A DNA stretch of 64,000 nt from Palaemon carinicauda. Lineage: Eukaryota > Arthropoda > Malacostraca > Decapoda > Palaemonidae. This document shows positions 61,550 to 64,000 of this stretch, piece by piece. Location of the stretch: NCBI RefSeq assembly GCF_036898095.1, contig NC_090744.1, positions 92,496,631-92,560,630 of the forward strand, in the 5' to 3' direction. Both the position numbers and the translations under genes were made by a program. A model generated the notes under the pieces. That model saw only the letters and a program-made list of their open reading frames with translations. It did no database searches and was not told where the DNA came from. Within the stretch, counting starts at the first letter, position 1. Each line of letters starts with the position of its first letter.

Positions 61550-64000
61550 ACGGGGAAATATCCACTCTTCTGAGTCTCAGTACTTGGCTCAAGGCTGAAC
61601 AATACCCATTCAAGGCTGATACTGAGAGGCCTTTTTCATAACATAGTTAAGCTAGAAAGTCTGCCACTGGTAGAATAGTCTCTGAGAGATGAAGTATTCT
61701 TTTGATATCACCAACCACAGAAGATGGCCACTTTGCTTAATACATGTCAATGGAGGATTTCCTGAGGCACAGAGACATGTCTTTCGCTGTTTCTCTCGAA
61801 AAGCCTCTCTCTCAACGGTTCGTAAGGAGCGCTCTTTAAAGCCTGTAGCACTTTGGTTACATCCAAACCTGGAGGTTGAACTTCAGAAAGAAGACAGGTC
61901 TGCTCCATATGAGGAAATATCCACTCTTCTGAGTCTCGGTACTTGGCTCAAGGCTGAACAATACTCTTTCAAGGCTGATACTGAGAGGGATTTTTCATAA
62001 CATGGGTAAGCTAAGTCTGCCACTAGTGGAATAGTCTCTGAGAGATGAAGTATTCTTTCGATATCACCAACCATAGAAGATGGCCACTTTGCTTAATACA
62101 TGTCAATGGAGGATTTCCTGAGGCACAGAGACATGTCTTTCGCTGTCTCTCTCGAAAAGCCTCTCTCTCAACGGTTCGTAAGGAGCGCTCTTTAGAGACC
62201 GTAGCACCTTGGTTACATCCAAACCTGGAGGTTGAACTTCAGAAAGAAGACAGGTCTGCTCCATATGAGGAAATATCCACTCTTCCGAGTCTCGGTACTT
62301 GGCTCAAGGCTGAACAATACTCTTTCAAGGCTGATACTGAGAGGGATTTTTCATAACATGGGTAAGCTAAGTCTGCCACTAGTGGAATAGTCTCTGAGAG
62401 ATGAAATATTCTTTCGATATCACCAACCATAGAAGATGGCCACTTTGCTTAATACATGTCAATGGAGGATTTCCTGAGGCACAGAGACATGTCTTTTGCT
62501 GTCTCTCGAAAAGCCTCTCTCTCAACGGTTCGTAAGGAGCGCTCTTTAGAGACCGTAGCACCTTGGTTACATCCAAACCTGGAGGTTGAACTTCAGAAAG
62601 AAGACAGGTCTGCTCCATATGAGGAAATATCCACTCTTCTGAGTCTCGGTACTTAGCTCAAGGCTGAACAATACTCTTTCAAGGCTGATACTGAGAGGGA
62701 TTTTTCATAACATGGGTAAGCTAAGTCTGCCACTAGTGGAAAAGTCTCTGAGAGATGAAGTATTCTTCCGATATCACCAACCACAGAAGATGGCCACTTT
62801 GCTTAATACATGTCAATGGAGGATTTCCTGAGGCACAGAGACCTCTTTCGCTGTCTCTCTCAAAAAGCCTCTCTCTCAACGGTTTGTAAGGAGCGCTCTT
62901 TAGAGACCGTAGCACCTTGGTTACATCCAAACCTGGAGGTTGAACTTCAGAAAGAAGACAGGTCTGCTCCATATGAGGAAATATCCACTCTTCTGAGTCT
63001 CGGTACTTGGCTCAAGGCTGAACAATACTCTTTCAAGGCTGATACTGAGAGGGATTTTTCATAACATGGGTAAGCTAAGTCTGCCACTAGTGGAATAGTC
63101 TCTGAGAGATGAAGTATTCTTTCGATATCACCAACCACAGAAGATGGCCACTTTGCTTAATACATGTCAATGGAGGATTTCCTGAGGCACAGAGACATGT
63201 CTTTCGCTGTCTCTCTCGAAAAGCCTCTCTCTCAACGGTTCGTAAGGAGCGCTCTTTAGAGACCGTAGCACCTTGGTTACATCCAAACCTGGAGGTTGAA
63301 CTTCAGAAAGAAGACAGGTCTGCTCCATATGAGGAAATATCCACTCTTCTGAGTCTCGGTACTTGGCTCAAGGCTGAACAATACTCTTTCAAGGCTGATA
63401 CTGAGAGGGATTTTTCATAACATGGTAAGCTAAGTCTGCCACTAGTGGAAAAGTCTCTGAGAGATGAAGTATTCTTTCGATATCACCAACTACAGAAGAT
63501 GGCCACTTTGCTTAATACATGTCAATGGAGGATTTCCTGAGGCACAGAGACATGTCTTTCGCTGTCTCTCTCGAAAAGCCTCTCTCTCAACGGTTTGTAA
63601 GGAGCGCTCTTTAGAGACCGTAACACCTTGGTTACATCCAAACCTGGAGGTTGAACTTCAGAAAGAAGACAGGTCTGCTCCATATGAGGAAATATCCACT
63701 CTTCTGAGTCTCGGTTCTTGGCTCAAGGCTGAACAATACTCTTTCAAGGCTGATACTGAGAGGGATTTTTCATAACATGGGTAAGCTAAGTCTGCCACTA
63801 GTGGAAAAGTCTCTGAGAGATGAAGTATTCTTTCGATATCACCAACCACAGAAGATGGCCACTTTGCTTAATACATGTCAATGGAGGATTTCCTGAGGCA
63901 CATTGACATGTCTTTCGCTGTCTCTCTCGAAAAGCCTCTCTCTCAACGGTTCGTAAGGAGCGCTCTTTAGAGACCGTAGCACCTTGGTTACATCCAAACC
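61445..64000. repeat. Tandem satellite array, unit about 355 bp, derived from a DIRS recombinase
   Basis: Units recur at about 61688, 62044, 62399, 62754, 63108, 63463 and 63817 (spacing 354-356), after a partial first unit and running past the window end. Neighbouring units differ by only a few bases. On the - strand each unit contains LSVSALKEYCSALSQ and VTKVLRSLKSAPYEPLR, which match the N-terminal recombinase region of element I (LSVSAVKGYRSALSL and VLRSLKRPPYEPLR). The 103-codon + strand frames are antisense to that remnant and not genes. Confidence 0.93.

Larger units (their letters stand above)
60039..61640 (-). mobile_element. DIRS-type element D (element I family), 3' end only
   Basis: The 3' terminus (GAACAAATCACAAATCT at 60039 on the + strand) has an inverted partner at about 60297-60350, with the same TTTTTCCTAACTATACAA core as element I. 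This is followed by non-coding sequence and then the recombinase remnant at 61054-61549. The upstream part is replaced by a tandem array. The layout matches the 3' end of element I in the opposite orientation. Confidence 0.75.

Noticed and set aside
61689..63775. Repeated 103-codon + strand frames with nearly identical sequence, looking like a tandem gene family
   Set aside because: They are antisense to recombinase-derived satellite units; the recognisable protein text is on the - strand.
61445..64000. Regularly spaced repeats resembling a CRISPR array
   Set aside because: The unit is about 355 bp with no variable spacers, in a eukaryotic genome; it is a satellite.
1..64000. tRNA, rRNA or microRNA genes
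   Set aside because: No cloverleaf-like arms with TTCGA-type loops or rRNA-like conserved blocks were recognised by eye; a covariance model search would be needed to exclude them.

Overview
The window is animal nuclear DNA, most likely from a decapod crustacean. It is AT-rich, has GT-AG introns, and carries DIRS-type, RTE-like, CR1/L2-like and Tigger-like transposable elements. The organism call rests on the transposon mix and on the arthropod-like single PGC-1 gene; nothing here fixes the species. I see no bacterial genes, rRNA, tRNA or CRISPR array.

Left part (1-23054, + strand): one host gene. Twelve exons can be chained with consistent splice phases into an open frame of 1005 codons plus stop; the 5' end lies outside the window. 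The C-terminal RRM, the SR/RS-rich region before it, a DHDY motif, an LxxLL box and the DFDSLL tail identify a PGC-1 family transcriptional coactivator (PPARGC1/spargel). Its largest intron (4615-12841) holds an RTE-like non-LTR element that is itself split by a DIRS-type element (I). Other introns carry a second RTE-like 3' end, a TTAA-flanked piggyBac-type MITE, a long (TA)n tract and a dispersed repeat.

Middle (23055-29511): 3' UTR and intergenic AT-rich sequence, then a decayed CR1/L2-like copy on the + strand.

Right part (29512-64000): a nest of transposons. DIRS-type element A (29512-50073, - strand) is split by a nearly complete CR1/L2-like element (34773-38048), which carries a 2A-like motif, and by a complete DIRS-type element B (40714-49472). 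A third relative, C (51467-59765), sits inside a Tigger-like DDE transposase remnant (about 50700-60038). A fourth, element D of the element I family, begins at 60039. Its recombinase region has been amplified into a tandem array with a unit of about 355 bp, which runs off the window end (61445-64000).

Elements A, B and C each show the DIRS design: inverted termini plus an internal complementary region matching the joined left and right ends, Gag, RT-RNase H and tyrosine recombinase. B is the best preserved. Main points of interest: the copy-specific covariation between termini and internal complementary region; a recombinase frame that stays open for hundreds of codons opposite the RT frame in all three copies; a shared splice-acceptor-like site before gag; the 2A-like motif; the recombinase-derived satellite; and two insertion sites that can be read through without any target duplication.
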